Positions 1-10,612 of a DNA stretch of 64,000 nucleotides are shown here, in pieces. This stretch comes from Dendrophyllia cribrosa (taxonomy: Eukaryota; Cnidaria; Anthozoa; Scleractinia; Dendrophylliidae). Location of the stretch: assembly GCA_024195265.1 (NCBI GenBank), contig JAJLRJ010000011.1:26644792-26708791 (forward strand), in the 5' to 3' direction. Every line of letters starts with the position of its first letter. Within the stretch, counting starts at the first letter, position 1. The notes beneath the pieces were generated by a model. The model ran no database searches and was not told the DNA's origin. It saw nothing but the letters and a program-made list of their open reading frames with translations. The translations under genes and the position numbers were made by a program.

Positions 1-1055
1 TTTACCTTTTACTTAACACTGGTAAGGAATTTAAAACATGTTTTGTATGCTTGGGCCCTAAAGCCGGGCTGCTTTTTACTAGCGACCGAGTCGGATTCGT
101 AATCAGACAGAAGCTAGTGAAAATCAAACAACGGAGTCGTAAGCAGAGCTTTCAATTGCGCTAATGATTTCGTCGCTTACGATCTAGTGAATTACTAGAT
201 CACCGATGTCGTAAGCTGAAATCTGTATTCGGTTTTGCTTGCGTCTCCAACAATCTAGTTTTCACTAGATTGTAAGCGACGGAACCATTAGCGCAGTAAG
301 AAGAAAATGGAAACCTTCTGATTCTTGCGTTTTTGGTGCGTTTTTGGTCCACATGTGAGCGGAAATCGTTTTGAAAGCATTTTTGAAAATCTACGTTTTG
401 TCGTCTACTTGTGGTTGGACGACCTAACCATATATAAGATTTCCCCTTTTCAAACAGAAACGAAATACCAAGTGCTGGAAAGTGAGAGGGAGGTGTGCCC
501 TGCCCTTTTATAGGGTCGCTCCGTGTTCAAGAGATTTCTTTGTAAACTTTCTGTGCATTGTTATTTGGAAATAAAGTCAATCAGTCCCACGCGTACATCC
601 CAAGCAAAAATCCTTCTAGGCGTTTTGCTTCACCGACTTCCACCTTCTGCGTCTAAATTAACGCCCTCCACTCCTCCAACGCCATCCCTATGGGTAAGGC
701 AGCTGACCATTACATATCGCGGGCTCAATGTTTACAGCTGAACGACCCAGCTACCACGCAGCTCTTTACAACCTCTAATTTCATTGGACCTGGGTATCAC
801 GCAGCTCTATTGTTTTCAGGGCTAAGGTCCACTGTTGTGTTGTTTGTTCTATTGTTTTCTCAGCAAATCAGAGAAGACCTTGTAAGAGCTGCGTCCTGCC
901 CCGAACGACCGAGTGAACATTTGCATATTTTATCCCGTATGTTATAACTTTCAACCGTTCGCGTATTCACGAGTTAAAAAAGTAACTATAGTGAGCAAAT
1001 TTGAATATCAAGCTGCTTTCTTTCTTAAACATTTGTTGTCTATCTTAAATTTTAG
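1..1055. other. Partial intron of the capping enzyme gene, with old repeat debris
   Basis: No exon was found upstream of 1056. Positions 60-300 carry diverged inverted segments built around CTAGTGAA and TTCACTAG, together with GCGCTAATG and CATTAGCGC, which looks like an old DNA-transposon remnant. Positions 647-735 resemble, in the opposite orientation, sequence near 61860-61930 (shared words ATGGGTAAGGCAG and GACCATTAC), so both probably derive from the same repeat family. Short open frames here have no recognisable domain. Confidence 0.5.
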
Positions 1056-1156
1056 CCATACGCCCCTGGGCAGTGTCCAGAAGTTCTTAAATGGAAGCCA
1101 CACACGCTAAACTCCGTGGACTTTGTATTAAACATACGGACAGTCAAACAAGAAGG
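1056..1156 (+). CDS. RNGTT: Capping enzyme exon, motif V
   Basis: Acceptor ATTTTAG at 1049-1055, donor GTAAGTAG from 1157. Starts in phase 0 and ends in phase 2. Encodes PYAPGQCPEVLKWKP then SVDFVLNIRTVKQE; the KWKP lysines belong to nucleotidyltransferase motif V. Confidence 0.93.
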
Positions 1157-4100
1157 GTAAGTAGTACTTATGACCAGCGGTCATACTTTCCATTTACACG
1201 GCCTTGCAAGAGACCAGGCCCCTGTTGTTCAAAAGGTGGATAGCGCTATCCACTGGATAAATCACTATCCAGTTTATAGGTATTAGCAAAACCAATTGTA
1301 TTATCCACTCGATAGTGATTTATCCGATGGATAACGCTATCCACCTTTTGAACAACCGGGGCCAGTATTATATCGCCGTGTCATTTTGAAAATGATTTCA
1401 AAAGTAGAGCGTTTTTGTAAATGACAGTCAAACCTCCCGTAACACTCAAAATGCAGAACCAAGGTGTTTACGCACCAGAGGTCAATTTTTTGCATTTCCT
1501 GGGAACAAATTTTCGTGAAAAATGTTAAAAATTCAAATATCTATAGTATACGTCCTACAAAGCTGTTTCTAACATGATATGTGGATACCAGTGTTATAAT
1601 CTTTCACAAAAAGTTTCAGGTTTTAACGATGTTTTGCTTCCGATTTACAAAGGTTTTGAATGTGTCACGCAATTCGTCACGCTATTTCAGATAAGCCATG
1701 AAAATAAACAAAATTGAATCAGCTGAAAGTTATTGTTTGCATTATAAGTGCTTATTAGCCGAGTTAATGGCGCTTATAGCAAATACAGCATTTTTTGATT
1801 TGATTTTTGGTGTAATTAAGACTTTGAATTTTTGGCCGCCATGTTTGTGCCCCTGAGTGGGGCACAAAGATGGCTGCTCCATACATTTCTTACTAAAAAT
1901 GTCTAAAACTTGTTCGCCTATAACTCATGAACGAAATGCTTTTGCGCCTCAGGATTTGGCCAAGATGTGTAGTTTTAAACTCTCTACAATTCCATAAACC
2001 TAAATGTATTGTTTAATGCTTCTGAATTTTGATATGACGTAAGTGAAAACCAAAAATAGACGGTCTAAAAATCTCCCTCTTGAATGATCATTTTGGTTGA
2101 ATTAGTGGTTTTGTTTTTTTCTTATTGCAGTTGCCTCTCTGAATCACTTGGAACACTTATGGTCGGGGGCTACGACAAACCTTTTGCTTGCATCAAGGTT
2201 TGTAAAAACCTGGCCTCAGGGGTTTCTGCGCTTTCAAAATGGCGGGGCGGCCGTAGACCTGACAAAATGCTCCAACAATACTAGAGTATTTTTTCACGTA
2301 AAGCATGTTGCCAGAAAACATACACGGCTGCCAATCGCTAAATAGAACCCCTGAAAACACAATTTCATCTTGTGTCGTGTGACAAAATTCTCCACGGTTC
2401 TTAAAGTATTTTGGCAGGGTTGTGACTTAAATTGATACTCCAAAATCAGGTTTCTGAGCCCGCGGTAATGAGAACCCCCCACCAAACCAATGTTTCCACT
2501 AAAACCGCTGGTCCAAACCTGAATTTGGAGTATTCATTCTAGTCACAACCATTTTGGCAGTCTTGTGGGTGGGGTTTCTCTTCTCGCCCCGACATTTTGA
2601 AAACGGAGAAGAACCTGGAAACGAGGTTGAGGTTAAAAGTCTTCTTTCTTTTTAATCTTTACTTAAATTGTGCGTGTATTTTTTATTTGCAGTAAATCAC
2701 TTAGGGCGGTTTTCAAATTATGTTGTAAAACCAGAAACAAAGTGATTACTCTGGGCAATCACAAGAGACGCAGACAATCCAATGAACCAATCAGAACTCG
2801 AAGCAAATACATTTAGCGGGCGCCAAGCGCGGGAAAACGCGTGCGACCAAGTCACGGAATGTTTACGATTTACAAAAAAAAGTCCGGAAATTTTGATTGG
2901 AATGTAAATGGAAAGGGTATTTTGGTTTGCCCGATCGGAAAATTTCCAAAATCAACGGAACGTCTCGAGAGGTACGTCCAAAATTATCGACCGGAATATC
3001 CGAACGGTTTATGTCAGTTCCAGGCCCTGCGACAGTTTTGATCCATAAGCGTGGCTGGCTACTAAGCTCTGTTTTAGAGGGACACTAGCTGTCCCGGCTG
3101 AAATATCGTGTTTTCATGATTATGGCCAGGAGCTTTAAACTTACTTTATTTTGAAATTGGAATAAACCTTCACCAAAAGTGATAGAAGCAAAAAAATATG
3201 AACAAAATAGACAAAATAACGGCTAGAAAAGTCAAAATTTGATTTCTTGACCGCCTGTCAATAAATCAAATTTGATGAACTGTAATCCACTTCCATCCTT
3301 GCAATCCTACACTTTATCTTTAAGCTACTGCTTTTGTTTTGCTCAATAGAATCTTTTTATCCAACTAAGTTGTATATTTGGTGGCATTTGGCGATATAAC
3401 GTGGAAATAAGCTGAGCCAAACTTTGCTATTTCGGCGGGACAGTGTCCCTTTAACACTCGTACACTTCTGCTACAAAAATGTTTTTAATACGAAAGATGT
3501 TCCTTTAAAAATGTATACATACAAATAACATTTCAGGTTTAGAGCTTCGTTCCTTTTTGAAGATTGTATCCTTGAAACATCCATTTGTGGTCTACAGTGG
3601 ATTTCTTTTTTGAAAACAGATTCCCATTCTGGAGTTTTGCTTATCATTTATACAAACCGTGGACCAACCGGTTTTCCCGTGTAAATGGTAAACAGTATAC
3701 ACTCACAATTGGTCTATCACTTACCTCTCATTGGCTAAGAAAGTGGCGCGAGTTTTTTTTACCAATCACAAAGCGTAGTGATGCAAAACCAAAGCATGTA
3801 CAAATTACTATCGACACTCAATTGAAAACGGCTCCAATAGATTCATTTTGTTGTAACTTCTGTAGGTAACAAAAGAACTGAAGAATTTGAACAAAAAAGT
3901 TGTTGAATGTACGTGGGATGCTGAACAAAACCAGTGGAAATTCCTCAGAGTTAGAGAAGACAAGAGTTATCCTAACGGCTACAACACGGCAATGAGTAAG
4001 TCTGTCAGCTTTATCTTCCCAGTTATGCCCAAGATTGCACGCGAGTATTGTTTAACTAATGCTTAATATTTGACAGCGTTATTTATCATTTTTAAATTTC

Positions 4101-5426
4101 TTCATGAATTATACGTGTTATGGTGAACTTTTATAGATGAGGACACTTTGTGATCCCTATCATGGAGTAGCGTGTCGCCTCTCCCCGTAATTCATTTATG
4201 CGCAAAGCGTTAGCTTAAAGGCGAACCTGCGGTATAAAAAGGCAAAGCCTAGCCTGCGTAGCAGGCGTCGGGGAGAAGGGAACTGGGGAGAGAGGGAAAG
4301 GACGCCTGCAATAAAGACCCCCATTTGTTCATTTCTGCGGACGCTGGCGGCCGCAAATTCCGATTGGCTAATTCGCGCTGGGCGGTAAACAAAGTAAATT
4401 CCCGCGTGAAGTCATCTATGCGTAAAAGCGCGTGCCAGTTTCTGATTGGTGAACGTACTGACAGTTGACGTAATTTGATTACAAGCAAATCGGTGGGCGT
4501 AATGCGAATAGCCAGGTTCTTATAGCAGGCGTTCCTTCCCTTTTCCCCCTATCCTTTTTCGCGCCCCCTCCCCCCCTCCCCCCTCCCCCCCTCCCCCCTC
4601 CCCCCTCCCCCTCCCCCCTCCCCCTCCCCCCTCCCCCCTCCCCCTCCCCCCTCCCCCCTCCCCCTCCCCCCTCCCCCCTCCCCCCTCCCCCCTCCCCCCT
4701 CCCCGTCTACGCCTGCCACGCAGGCTAGGCAAAGCCCCACGCCGAATGTATTGCAAATGAGCAAGAGCAATAGATTTTGCTCATTTGCATGAGTTGGACA
4801 GTCCAGCCGCCTTTTATATCATTTGCTTTTATCGCGGGTTTGGCTTTGGCTTCAATAGAACACCATCTTAAAGCAGCTATGTCATGGTGATTTTGAGGTT
4901 TCGGGGTCAAACCTGCCCCAAATAAGAACTAAGTACCTTTGTCGTCCACAAAATGCTAATAGAACACTAAGACGAAGATATCTAGTAAAATTTCTTAGAG
5001 AAAATAAACCATAATCAGAGTTTATCGAGTTTTCCAAGACAGAAGCGATAAACTTGAGAAAATTATCCTAATGTTTTCAAGATGCAATCCATTTCCATCC
5101 TGGCTATCTGCAGCCCAAGACACTTATTTTACCTCTTACAGCACTAGTAGAATAATTTGAAACAAAACTGGACCATTAGTTTGGGGTTTCCGCTGATATA
5201 AAGATGTATTTTGGCTTTTTAAAGTGACACTAAAAATGGTGAAAGAGCCCCTTTAATTAGTCTGAGACGAGATGAATAACAGGGACTGTTTTCCCTTTCA
5301 GGTGTGTGCAAAAGCATAAAGCAGCCCGTGACAAAGAAATGGCTTTTGGAAGTCATAGAAAAATACCGCTATTCTTCAAAAAGTCACAGGGAGCCCAATG
5401 CACATTCTTCTAGTCATAGTGTGTAA
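1056..5426 (+). CDS. RNGTT: mRNA capping enzyme (RNA triphosphatase/guanylyltransferase), 3' part, four exons
   Basis: This is the C-terminal part of the nuclear enzyme that adds the GMP cap to the 5' end of nascent RNA polymerase II transcripts. Four exons join in frame: 1056-1156, 2131-2197, 3866-3995 and 5302-5426, with stop TAA at 5424-5426. All three introns are GT-AG and phases match (2, 0, 1). The joined peptide of about 140 residues starts PYAPGQCPEVLKWKPHTLNS, which is guanylyltransferase motif V (KWKP). It continues with VGGYDKPFACIKVTKELK and with REDKSYPN, which is motif VI (RxDK). It ends with the family's usual VCxSIxxPVTK tail and a short serine/histidine-rich end. The triphosphatase domain and the KxDG active-site lysine lie left of the window. 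Naming rests on motif order and family knowledge; no search was run. Confidence 0.93.
1217..1363. mobile_element. 147-bp palindromic MITE
   Basis: Ends are inverted copies: GGCCCCTGTTGTTCAAAAGG on the left and CCTTTTGAACAACCGGGGCC on the right. The pairing continues inward through GTGGATAGCGCTATCC, so nearly the whole element is a hairpin. It has no coding capacity and sits in a capping enzyme intron. Confidence 0.85.
1364..2130. other. Capping enzyme intron, one hairpin
   Basis: No exon seen. At about 1838-1877 a strong hairpin pairs GCCATGTTTGTGCCCC with GGGGCACAAAGATGGC around a 4-5 base loop. The rest is AT-rich sequence without clear structure, ending in a polypyrimidine tract and acceptor before the exon at 2131. 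Confidence 0.5.
2131..2197 (+). CDS. RNGTT: Capping enzyme exon, OB-fold part
   Basis: Acceptor TTATTGCAG, donor GTTTGT. Enters with one base completing a glycine codon, leaves in phase 0. Encodes CLSESLGTLMVGGYDKPFAC then IK. The GGYxxPFAxIK string is typical just before VTKELK in capping enzymes. Confidence 0.93.
2198..2704. other. Capping enzyme intron with small inverted repeat
   Basis: No exon seen. TTGTGACTTAAATTGATACTCC (about 2419-2440) is partly repeated in inverse orientation as GGAGTATTCATTCTAGTCACAA (about 2527-2548), giving a stem of some 30 bp with a loop near 65 bp. It is probably another small MITE remnant. Confidence 0.45.
2705..3835. mobile_element. Split copy of the GAGCAGTTTTCAATTG MITE family
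   Basis: Positions 2705-2860 match the left half of the complete copies at 44163, 44660 and 58341 (CCAATGAACCAATCAGA, GGGCGCCAAGCGCGGGAAAA). Positions about 3705-3835 match the right half (AAGTGGCGCGAG, CCAATCACAAAGCG, ACTCAATTGAAAAC). About 840 bp of other sequence, including a TTAA-flanked element at 3074-3454, lies between the halves. The copy was therefore interrupted by later insertions. Confidence 0.75.
3074..3454 (-). mobile_element. TTAA-type MITE, AGGGACA(C/G)TGTCC ends, copy 1
   Basis: Right end GGGACAGTGTCCCTTTAA and left end AGAGGGACACTAGCTGTCCC are inverted. Interior words such as CATGATTATGGCCAGGAG and CTGTAATCCACTTCCATCCTTG match 51713-52136 in the opposite orientation, so this is a second copy of the same family. 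The TTAA borders fit a piggyBac- or Kolobok-like insertion target. Non-coding. Confidence 0.8.
3866..3995 (+). CDS. RNGTT: Capping enzyme exon, motif VI
   Basis: Acceptor AACTTCTGTAG, donor GTAAGTCTG. Starts in phase 0, ends in phase 1. Encodes VTKELKNLNKKVVECTWD, then WKFLRVREDKSYPNGYNTAM. REDK is motif VI (RxDK) of the nucleotidyltransferase superfamily. Confidence 0.95.
4247..4730. mobile_element. MITE with an internal C-rich expansion
   Basis: Left end GCCTAGCCTGCGTAGCAGGC and right end GCCTGCCACGCAGGCTAGGC are inverted copies. Inside, 4565-4704 is a low-complexity run of C4-6 T units, which is the only reason long glycine-rich frames appear on the minus strand. The element lies in the last capping enzyme intron. 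Confidence 0.8.
4565..4704. repeat. (CCCCCT)n low-complexity tract
   Basis: About 140 bp of runs of four to six C separated by single T. The complementary strand is G-rich with regular G-runs and could form G-quadruplexes. It is contained in the inverted-repeat element around it. Confidence 0.9.
5302..5426 (+). CDS. RNGTT: Capping enzyme last exon with stop codon
   Basis: Acceptor TTCCCTTTCAG at 5291-5301. The split serine codon is completed, then VCKSIKQPVTKKWLLEVIEK follows and the frame runs to TAA at 5424-5426. The end HSSSHSV is longer and more polar than the usual cysteine-ending tail of vertebrate enzymes. No AATAAA signal was seen in the first few hundred bases downstream. Confidence 0.93.
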
Positions 5427-5669
5427 ATACAGTATATTTAAGAGCAGGAAACCCAATGTTGTGTCCACGAGTCAGACAGTATAAATACAATATAGAGGAG
5501 AACAGTTTGTTGGAATAGAAGGACTTCATCTATAACAGAGAAAACATTGATAAAATGAGTGTTTTGAGAGCGTTGTACATCTATGTAACGTAGATTTAAA
5601 GACTTGCAGCGTGTAAATTGGAGAACTCTCGGTTTAATAGTTAAAAGTAAATATCATATCCCTTCGTAT
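5427..5669 (+). other. Probable 3' UTR of the capping enzyme gene
   Basis: AT-rich sequence directly after the stop codon, with no further exon. The polyadenylation site was not located; the extent given is a guess bounded by the start of the minisatellite. Confidence 0.35.
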
Positions 5670-6290
5670 GTCTCATCCAACTGGTAAGAAAAGAACCGAC
5701 GATTTACCCGATGATGTCTTCGGGAGAAACCGAGTGTCACCGACTGGGTTCACGAAGGTGAAAATGCATCCGTGAAAACCGATTACAGTCGATTGGGCAT
5801 ACCGATGATGGTGAATACAGTCGACTGGGTTGGCGATGACGACGTTGGCTTCGTGAAAAACCGAAAACAAAGAACGAATAGATAAAAAAAAAATACCGAT
5901 GATGGTGAATACAGTCGACTGGGATTGCCGATGACGACGTTGGCTTCGTGAAAAACCGAAAACAAAGAACGAATAGATCCGACTGGGTTTGCGAAGATTA
6001 TAGTGTTGTCTTCGTAAGAAACCGAAGACAACCAACAGGGTTTTCAGAGGATGGCATGGCCTGTTATCGACTTGGCTTATAGATGATGATGTCTTCGTGA
6101 GATTCCAAGCTTAACCGATGTTGGGTTACCGAAGATTGGGTTGTTTCGATTCGTAAGACGTATTTCACTGACTGGGTGACTTCGTGAGATGCCGAACGCA
6201 ACCGACGCGAGTTACCGAAGATTGCATTGTTTCTATTTGCATGACTGATTTCAACCGACTGGCGAGAAACTGAATACAGCAAACTCCGTT
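5670..6290. repeat. Degenerate minisatellite, CGACTGGGTT / CTTCGTGA units
   Basis: A diverged tandem array built from short words (CCGACTGGGTT, CGAAGA, CTTCGTGAGA). Two longer near-identical blocks of about 80 bp start at 5803 and 5898, sharing GATGGTGAATACAGTCGACT and GACGACGTTGGCTTCGTGAA. Its minus-strand frames (FSVF repeats) are a by-product of the repeat. Confidence 0.8.
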
Positions 6291-6334
6291 TAACGAAAAT
6301 AAATAACTGTGTATTCGTAGATGCGGGGGGCGTT

Positions 6335-6475
6335 GCGAGTTGTCCCCTATATAAGCTATACAGGTGTGTCCGGCCCCAATGGGTATATGGGGGTGGGGGG
6401 TTCTCCCTCTCCCCTTTATAAGCTATACGGTTGTGTCCGGACCCAATGGGTATACAACTGACTGGGTTGACCATA
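6335..6475. repeat. Direct repeat, TATAAGCTATACxGxTGTGTCCGG
   Basis: The string TATAAGCTATAC, then GTGTCCGG, then CCAATGGGTATA appears at about 6351-6390 and again at about 6417-6454, with G- and C-rich filler between the copies. Confidence 0.7.
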
Positions 6476-6479
6476 GATT

Positions 6480-7030
6480 GTACCAGTAGTGGCTTAAGCA
6501 CCCTCCGAGGGGTGGAGGGGGGCACGGGGGCTTCATCCCCCCCTCCCCCCACCAAAGAAACTTTTAATGAGTACCCCTGCCGAGGGGGGGAGGTAAAGCC
6601 AGCACATTTTTTAAAGTTGACCGCCTTGCTTTATATTTTACCTTATTTACCATTTTCATGATTGTTTCTTGATGTTGGGGAGGCCATTGTTTATTACCTA
6701 TTGTGTGGTGATGTGGGTAAGGTTCATCCTCTTTTCAATCTTTTGTTTTTTATCGCAAGCTTAGCATCACGATTCTTCTTACCTTTTGTGCCTATTCTAG
6801 ATCTAATCTAGAGTAGAGTTGATAACTTTTAGACACGATAGAAAATGCAATTATAAATACCGTGGCGGAAATTCCGCGCCGCGCCTAGGAAATTGATGTA
6901 TATAGCGAAGACCGCAAGCCACATGCACATTATCTACGATTTGCAAGCGTTTAGCGCATCAGCTTTGTAATTTTTTTTTTCCAATATTACCCCCACTACA
7001 GGGAACGCGACGGTCTCTAGGCAATAAAGA
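6480..7030. other. Gene-free sequence
   Basis: C-rich and G-rich runs near 6530-6560 and 6575-6595, then AT-rich sequence. No exon, transposon end or RNA gene could be supported. Confidence 0.5.
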
Positions 7031-7159
7031 CCCAGTTACCGATAATGAGTTGTTGTGTATTTATATAAACTACCTTAATGCCTTTTAATTTCGGAGGATT
7101 TTTAGTAAGCGAAAATTGCCGATAATTGACAATTATCGGCGATTTTCGCTGTAACTGGG
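7031..7159. mobile_element. Small palindromic MITE
   Basis: Ends CCCAGTTAC and GTAACTGGG are inverted. Near the right end a second hairpin pairs CGAAAATTGCCGATAATTG with CAATTATCGGCGATTTTCG with almost no loop. About 129 bp, non-coding. Confidence 0.75.
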
Positions 7160-7454
7160 CCGGCTTAATTTTCACGGATAAAATTTTCTCGATATTCAAC
7201 TAGTCATGTACAAAAAAAAGTCATAGTAGATACATTAAAAAATGTTGAAGACTTTTTAAGGCCGGAACTCTTTGAAGACTTCTTTGAACATTATTTGTAC
7301 TTGGGTGTGTGCTATGATTAAATGTTTTTGTTTCTAGTTCTCAAAACCTATGTCCTTTTAAAATCTTCCTGTTTAATATTGTTATTAAAACGATAGAGTT
7401 GTGTTTAATTGTCGACCTTTTACACCCAGACTCAATTCTGGAGACATATGGTGT
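7160..7454. other. Gene-free AT-rich sequence
   Basis: Nothing recognised between the small palindrome and the 88-bp array. Confidence 0.4.
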
Positions 7455-7900
7455 AGTTCTAACTTTTGTGTCTTTCGACAAAATCCTATGGTGTGACCAT
7501 TCAAATGAAACCTCTTTAGCAGTACTTTTGCATGGTACCATTTGTTCTAACTTTTGTGTCTTTCGACAAAATCCTATGGTGTGACCATTCAAATGAAACC
7601 TCTTCCCTGAGCAGTACTTTTGCATGGTACCATTTGTTCTGACTTTTGAGTCTGTTGATGAAATCCTATGGTGTGACCATTCAAATGAAACCTCTTCAGC
7701 AGTACTTTTGCATTGTACCATTTGTTCTAACTTTTGAGTCTATTGATGAAATCCTATGGTGTGACCATTCAAATGAAACCTCTTCTAATCAGCAGTACTT
7801 TTGCATGGTACCATTTGTTTTTCAATATTTTACAAAATGAAATTTGGGATTTTTCTGGAATTTCGATTTTTGGTACCCATGGGAGTTAGAAATGACCAAA
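7455..7900 (-). repeat. Dispersed tandem-repeat element, locus A (four 88-91-bp units plus leader module)
   Basis: Four units of about 88 bp, each with TATGGTGTGACCATTCAAAT, AAACCTCTT, AGCAGTACTTTTGCATGGTA and CCATTTGTTCTAACTTTTG. The array runs into a single-copy module (TATTTTACAAAATGAAATTTGGGATTTTTCT, about 7824-7860) that also borders the arrays at 40623, 41466 and 62205. Read on the minus strand it is leader first, then units, the same order as at the + strand loci. The 88-bp period is not a multiple of three, so overlapping open frames are incidental. Confidence 0.88.
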
Positions 7901-8348
7901 AGTAGGGTAGGCTACATGGTATCGACCCTCGTTTATTATAAATGGTACCTTTGCATTTCCTTTCTTCCGTAGACTGCGAGTTGTCTCTCTTTTTCTCTAA
8001 AACTTCGTGGAGACGAACGCGATTATGAGCTCGAAACTTCTATCGCCGGTGATAGTTGATGAGGGCAAAGCCCGAATCAAGTATCACGCGATAGAAATCT
8101 AGAGCGAATAATCTGATTGTTTTAGTATAAATCTACTCGACGTTCAAAACTTAACAACAAATACTCTTCATAGACACTTCGAAAACGCGAAGAAGCGGCC
8201 GCCGTTAGGCTACTCACTTTATACAAAAGACTAGATAGTGAGTAGCGTAGCCAATTTAAGAGAACAGCATTCGTGATAGAACGCTAGTATATAGATTTAT
8301 ACTAAATATGTATAGCTGAACCTAGTAAATGGCCTAACTCGCCACACG
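7901..8348. other. Gene-free sequence
   Basis: No exon or clear repeat. It contains words such as CTCGAAACTTCTATCGC and CGCGATAGAAATCTAGAGCG that look like worn inverted segments. Confidence 0.35.
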
Positions 8349-8421
8349 AGTCTGTCGTAGCTCAGTGGTTAGAGCATCCGACCGGTGTGCAGAAGATCAT
8401 AGGTTCAATTGGACTCGTTTT
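8349..8421 (+). repeat. tRNA-like sequence, probable tRNA pseudogene or SINE head
   Basis: TAGCTCAGTGGTTAGAGC matches a pol III A box with the D arm. AGGTTCAATTGG is a degenerate B box/T arm, 73 bp overall. The flanking GAGTC and GACTC can pair as an acceptor stem. The anticodon arm is not well formed and the T arm is damaged, so a working tRNA is unlikely. A run of T follows at once, which fits a pol III-derived repeat. Confidence 0.65.
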
Positions 8422-9365
8422 TTTATGGTCCACGCTCGTGACAAGTTGACCATTACATATTTCTAAAAAAAAGAGTGTTTGTAGAACTGAAATAATAAAT
8501 ATGTCAAGTTTTTAAGTCAATCAAAATTCAAACACCAAATCAAAGAATTACTCCCAGAAATCTTCGGAAGCCGACGACTATAATAAAGTCAATTCATAAC
8601 TCTGCAGACAAACTTCTGTTTAAATAGTTATCTTCATTGAAAACTTAATTACCTGAACTGAAGTGTATAATGTTCCTCCGCCCCGAATCGCACTTTTAGC
8701 TAGTTTGAGTGTGGCAAATATTGCTAATATTGTTTCTTTTTCTTAAATAAAATTGCTGTTGTTGTTATGGTAACTTATTCTCACGGCGCCCTTACGGTCA
8801 ATCAACCCCCCCCCCCCCCCCCCCCCCCCCCCGTGTCTCAACCTCGCCCCCAGGCCCTTCTCTTCCAAAATGGCGTGCTAGGAAACTACTGGACTCCACC
8901 GCGGTCAAACGTCCGAGGCGTTTTTCGTTGCATTTAGTGAGATTTTATTTAATATTAAATGGAAATATGGGCAAGGATATATAAAAAAAATTAGTTTACG
9001 TTACTATCTATTTATTTTTCTCAAAATTATGAGCTTTTTTCCGTTGAAAACTGACCAAAACTCTTTGCGCCTGATCAAAATTATGTTGGCAAATGGCGTC
9101 GACAATTCTGCAGTTTACAGTTTTTAAACGCTGAGAACGTTTTGGCAAACTTTCAAAATGTTTGGTAAATTGACGGTGTATTGGCAATGTATTAAACTTC
9201 AAACAGTGAAAATGACAACCTTAACTTTTAAGTAATTTGCTTAACTTTTGCAAATTTCTCTCGTTTGACCACGGTTAACCCCTGGACAAGCCTGCCAAAA
9301 TAATTGTCAGGTGACACGGTGAAATGGCGTTTTTAGAGGTTATTTCCAGCGATATGCAGTCGTGT
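8422..9365. other. Gene-free sequence with a long poly-C run
   Basis: Positions 8807-8832 are an uninterrupted run of C. Around it is AT-rich sequence without recognised exons or transposon ends. Confidence 0.5.
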
Positions 9366-9755
9366 CACAGGGAGCAGAGGAGCCAAATTTGACCTAATAC
9401 GCGTTCGATCTTTGAGCTTTATACGTGCGCTGTGTCTTGCGTTATTCGATCTGTTGTTTTCGAGTTTTTCCCCCAGCGGGACCCCAAGCGTAATCGGCGC
9501 TTTCCGGAAAGCGTAATCGGTGCTTTCCGGAAAGCGTAAGCTTTCCGAGCGAGGCACGAAGTGCCGAGAAGAAAAAGAGACGTCTCTCTTATTGCTGCGT
9601 AACGATCTTGTGGCGCCCACAGTCAGCAATATGCGGTTACCTAACGGAAAGCTCCGATTACGCTTGGGGTCCCGCTGGGGCGAAAAACAAACTCGTAAAC
9701 AACAGATCGAAGATCGAACGCATAAAAGTCAAATTTGGCTCCTCTGCTCCCTGTG
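9366..9755. mobile_element. 390-bp inverted-repeat element
   Basis: Left end CACAGGGAGCAGAGGAGCCA and right end TGGCTCCTCTGCTCCCTGTG are perfect inverted copies over at least 28 bp. Pairing continues inward (CAGCGGGACCCCAAGCGTAATCGG versus CCGATTACGCTTGGGGTCCCGCTG). The middle carries a direct repeat of CGTAATCGG(C/T)GCTTTCCGGAAAG at 9489-9535. Non-coding fold-back or MITE. Confidence 0.88.
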
Positions 9756-10539
9756 GTCGTGTTTGTTTTCTGGCAATCTGAATCTGATGTTCAAACGAAA
9801 CGATGAAATTTCATCATATTTTTCGGGACTAGATAGTCGTTGTTTGAAAACACCCTTAATTCCGGAGTAGGATTTTTGCAGCTTTTTTAAACTCGAAGAA
9901 CAATAAAAACAGTGCGAATTTGAATTATGTCCACCATAACATCATTTGAAATCCACTTGCTCATTTGCAAAGAATTACATTAGAAGCTGTATTTCTGGCA
10001 AATTAGTGGCTTTGAAGTTTCCACGTTAGCAAGGCAAAGGTCCTATATATAGCACAGTAATATGATGTCCGAAAATATTTACAGAATAGCTTGGTTGACC
10101 TTAAGAATGGTAGCCGCAGTCTGATTGGTGTGACAACATAGTCCGAGACATACAAACAAACATGCAACACACAATAATCTCTACACCGGCTTATGAGCTA
10201 CTTTTTCAATATAGCTAAAAACCGTGACACATGGTGAAATGTGGTCCTCGTAGTTATTTTTTTTTTCAGCAATTGGCAGCCATTTTTATCGAAGCAGATG
10301 TCCGAAGGTCCCGAGTTAAATCTGGCCACTAGCTGGAGTTGTTTCACGGTATAGACCGAGTTTAACTCCTTAATCATGCACGCTTGTAAAATAGCGCCTT
10401 CTGGTATTCCTTCTGCCAGTGGGGATTTGAAACCTTTCATGTTTAGCTTGAAATATTTGTTTCTGACATTTAATTGCTCGGCCCCACTAGCCTTTGTGAT
10501 ATAAACATCAAAACTTTTTGTCTGCAATCCGCCCTGACG
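9756..10539. other. Gene-free sequence
   Basis: No exon with matching splice sites or homology was recognised. A 109-residue open frame on the minus strand (10198-10527) has no known motif and no supporting context, so it is not called a gene. Confidence 0.4.
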
Positions 10540-10612
10540 TCAGTCATGTATCAGCACTCACTGACGTCAGTCATGTGTCAGTCGTCACTGACGTCAGTCA
10601 TGTGTCAATCCT
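10530..10612 (+). repeat. Three tandem copies of a unit containing TGACGTCA
   Basis: TGACGTCAGTCATGTxTCAG occurs three times with a spacing of about 33 bp (first as CTGACGTCAGTCATGT). TGACGTCA is the palindromic CRE/ATF octamer, but the arrangement is part of a dispersed repeat; copy B keeps only one diverged unit (TGACGTTAGTCATG). Confidence 0.75.

Noticed and set aside
4520..4770. Glycine-rich minus-strand ORFs
   Set aside because: Produced by the C-rich low-complexity tract inside a MITE.
7341..7840. ORFs across the 88-bp units on both strands
   Set aside because: An 88-bp period shifts frame each unit, so peptide repeats are incidental.
8349..8421. Functional tRNA gene
   Set aside because: Damaged T arm and no proper anticodon stem; kept only as a tRNA-like repeat.
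10198..10527. 109-residue minus-strand ORF as a gene
   Set aside because: No motif, no homology recognised and no splice or promoter support.
10530..10612. CRE-type promoter
   Set aside because: The TGACGTCA copies are part of a dispersed repeat and no gene start follows.
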